Of a stretch of DNA of 33,571 bases, positions 32,767 through 33,571 are shown piece after piece; positions within the stretch are counted from its first letter, which is position 1; each line of letters begins with the position of its first letter. The translations under genes were made by a program, and so were the position numbers. The stretch covers positions 1 through 33,571 of the forward strand of contig JAEFCZ010000073.1 in the NCBI GenBank assembly GCA_016125975.1. The letters run 5' to 3'. Below the pieces are notes generated by a model. That model was given only the letters and a program-made list of their open reading frames with translations, did no database searches and was not told the DNA's origin. Source of the stretch: Candidatus Nitrosopumilus sp. (GTDB lineage Archaea; Thermoproteota; Nitrososphaeria; Nitrososphaerales; Nitrosopumilaceae).

Positions 32767-33502
32767 GAAATTTGTAGATGAGCCATACTCGGAAATTCTT
32801 GGATATCCAAAAGCAACATCACGTCAAATAAAGTCCCGAATTAATGAATTAGAAAAATTAAAAATTAAATCAATTTCCTTGACGGGTCCCATGACATTAG
32901 GAAAATTAGAGATTCTTGGAAAAGGATACGTTGGCGTGGTTGTTCTTGCAAAAAAAGGAAGTAAAAAAGTCGCATTAAAAATTAGAAGAACAGATTCACA
33001 AAGAAAAGAAATGAAGAGTGAGGGAGATTTATTGAAATTTGTAAATTCAGTAAATGTCGGACCAAAAATGCTTGATGTAAGTAAGAATTTTTTGGTGATG
33101 GAGTACATAAAAGGAGAGAAAATTATTGATTGGGTAAATTCTTCAAAAGGTGTAGGTAGTGCAAAAAAATTAAAATCAACAATAAGAAAAATTCTTGAAG
33201 ATTGTTATAATTTAGATCAAATTGGTTTTGATCATGGTGAATTAAGTAATATCTCAAAACATGTTATTGTTGGAACAACAGAATCAACTCTCATTGATTT
33301 TGAAAGTTCTAGTGTTAAAAGAAGACCATCAAATGTAACATCAGTTACTCAAGCGATTTTTATTGGTTCAGGGATTGCAAAAAAAGTACAGAAAATTTAC
33401 AAGAATCCATCCAAAGAAAAGATTATCAGCGCATTAAAACAGTATAAGCAAGAGAAATCTCTTGAAAATTTTGAAAATCTCTTGAAAATTTTGAAATTGT
33501 AA
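32741..33502 (+). CDS. Predicted serine/threonine protein kinase (COG2112-like)
   Basis: A small kinase of 253 residues. LGKGYVGVVVLAKKG (about 58-72) is the glycine-rich loop, VALKIRR holds the ATP lysine, FLVMEYIKGEKI is the hinge, and FDHGELSNISKHVIV with TLIDFESSS (about 166-195) replaces the usual HRD...N and DFG parts. This pattern fits the archaeal COG2112 group rather than Bud32 or RIO. Substrate unknown. It follows cca with a 26-base overlap, so ATG 32741 may be replaced by a later start. The 3' end holds a 20-bp tandem duplication and its stop touches the tRNA gene on the other strand. Confidence 0.82.
   Translation: MAHSFISIKKFVDEPYSEILGYPKATSRQIKSRINELEKLKIKSISLTGPMTLGKLEILGKGYVGVVVLAKKGSKKVALKIRRTDSQRKEMKSEGDLLKFVNSVNVGPKMLDVSKNFLVMEYIKGEKIIDWVNSSKGVGSAKKLKSTIRKILEDCYNLDQIGFDHGELSNISKHVIVGTTESTLIDFESSSVKRRPSNVTSVTQAIFIGSGIAKKVQKIYKNPSKEKIISALKQYKQEKSLENFENLLKILKL
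33456..33495. repeat. 20-bp direct tandem duplication
   Basis: Two adjacent exact copies of aatctcttgaaaattttgaa at 33456-33475 and 33476-33495. Because 20 is not a multiple of three, the second copy is read in another frame, giving the varied ending SLENFENLLKILKL of the kinase. Confidence 0.85.
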
Positions 33503-33571
33503 TGGGACCGGCAGGATTTGAACCTGCGACCACTAGTCCCCCAGACTAGTATCATACCAAGCTAGACGACG
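33503..33571 (-). tRNA. tRNA-Pro (anticodon GGG), 5' end outside window
   Basis: On the minus strand the sequence holds a D-arm region (gtctagcttggtatgat), a 5-bp anticodon stem ctagt/actag around the loop ctggggg, giving anticodon GGG after T33, a T-arm gcagg-ttcaaat-cctgc, and the 3' acceptor strand cggtccc with discriminator A. Five or so bases of the 5' acceptor strand lie beyond the window. CCA is not encoded, in keeping with the cca gene nearby. The 3' end abuts the kinase stop codon with no gap. Confidence 0.9.

Noticed and set aside
33520-33550. Inverted repeat actagt near the window end as a regulatory palindrome
   Set aside because: It is the anticodon stem of tRNA-Pro.

Overview
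The window looks like chromosomal DNA of an ammonia-oxidising archaeon of the Nitrosopumilus/Nitrosarchaeum group (Nitrososphaerota). The reasons are: AT-rich sequence; compact genes with TAATG and ATGA overlaps; many GTG/TTG starts with a TATA box about 26 bp upstream and no leader; and archaeal or AOA-type genes (NuoH-NuoI-NuoJ, a thermosome-type chaperonin, deoxyhypusine synthase, archaeal CCA transferase, TrmG10, the UPF0200/UPF0201 pair, DUR3-like symporter, urease). The assignment rests on gene content recalled from memory; no search was run.

Layout. 1-1805: end of a complex I operon (nuoH, nuoI, 5' part of nuoJ). At about 1740 nuoJ breaks off and runs into the last four fifths of ureC. 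1744-9758 is a urea/nitrogen region: ureC', a UreH-type nickel transporter, a urease-gamma-like protein translationally coupled to an agmatinase/arginase-family ureohydrolase, a TPR protein, three small unknown genes and a DUR3-like sodium:solute symporter. 9852-18651: a divergent chaperonin with a His-rich tail and an altered catalytic residue, deoxyhypusine synthase, a frameshifted PAC2 protein, a LysE exporter, two small exported proteins (one frameshifted), a membrane receptor with HAMP and class III cyclase domains, a J-domain protein with a beta-helix-like tail, and a universal stress protein. 18778-20472 is a scrambled stretch: a frameshifted CBS protein joined to the middle of a ParB-methyltransferase gene, then the C-terminal end of an amino-acid permease. 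20469-33571 is ordinary core genome: glutamine synthetase, a KamA-family aminomutase, MscS channel, PRPP synthetase, TrmG10, RNase Z, sirtuin, UPF0201/UPF0200, ThpR, CCA transferase, a kinase, and the 3' part of a tRNA-Pro(GGG) cut by the window end.

How the genes fit. The ureohydrolase would release urea inside the cell, the symporter would import it, the nickel transporter would supply urease, and glutamine synthetase would assimilate ammonium; this linkage is inferred from neighbourhood and family. The most interesting part is the UreA-like protein paired with the ureohydrolase. The most important caution is that the window carries two or three abrupt gene-to-gene junctions at short shared words and three apparent single-base deletions. 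These could be real rearrangements in one strain or errors of a draft assembly, and sequence alone does not decide.

No stretch longer than 300 bases lacks a gene. I saw no CRISPR array, insertion sequence, rRNA or replication origin.
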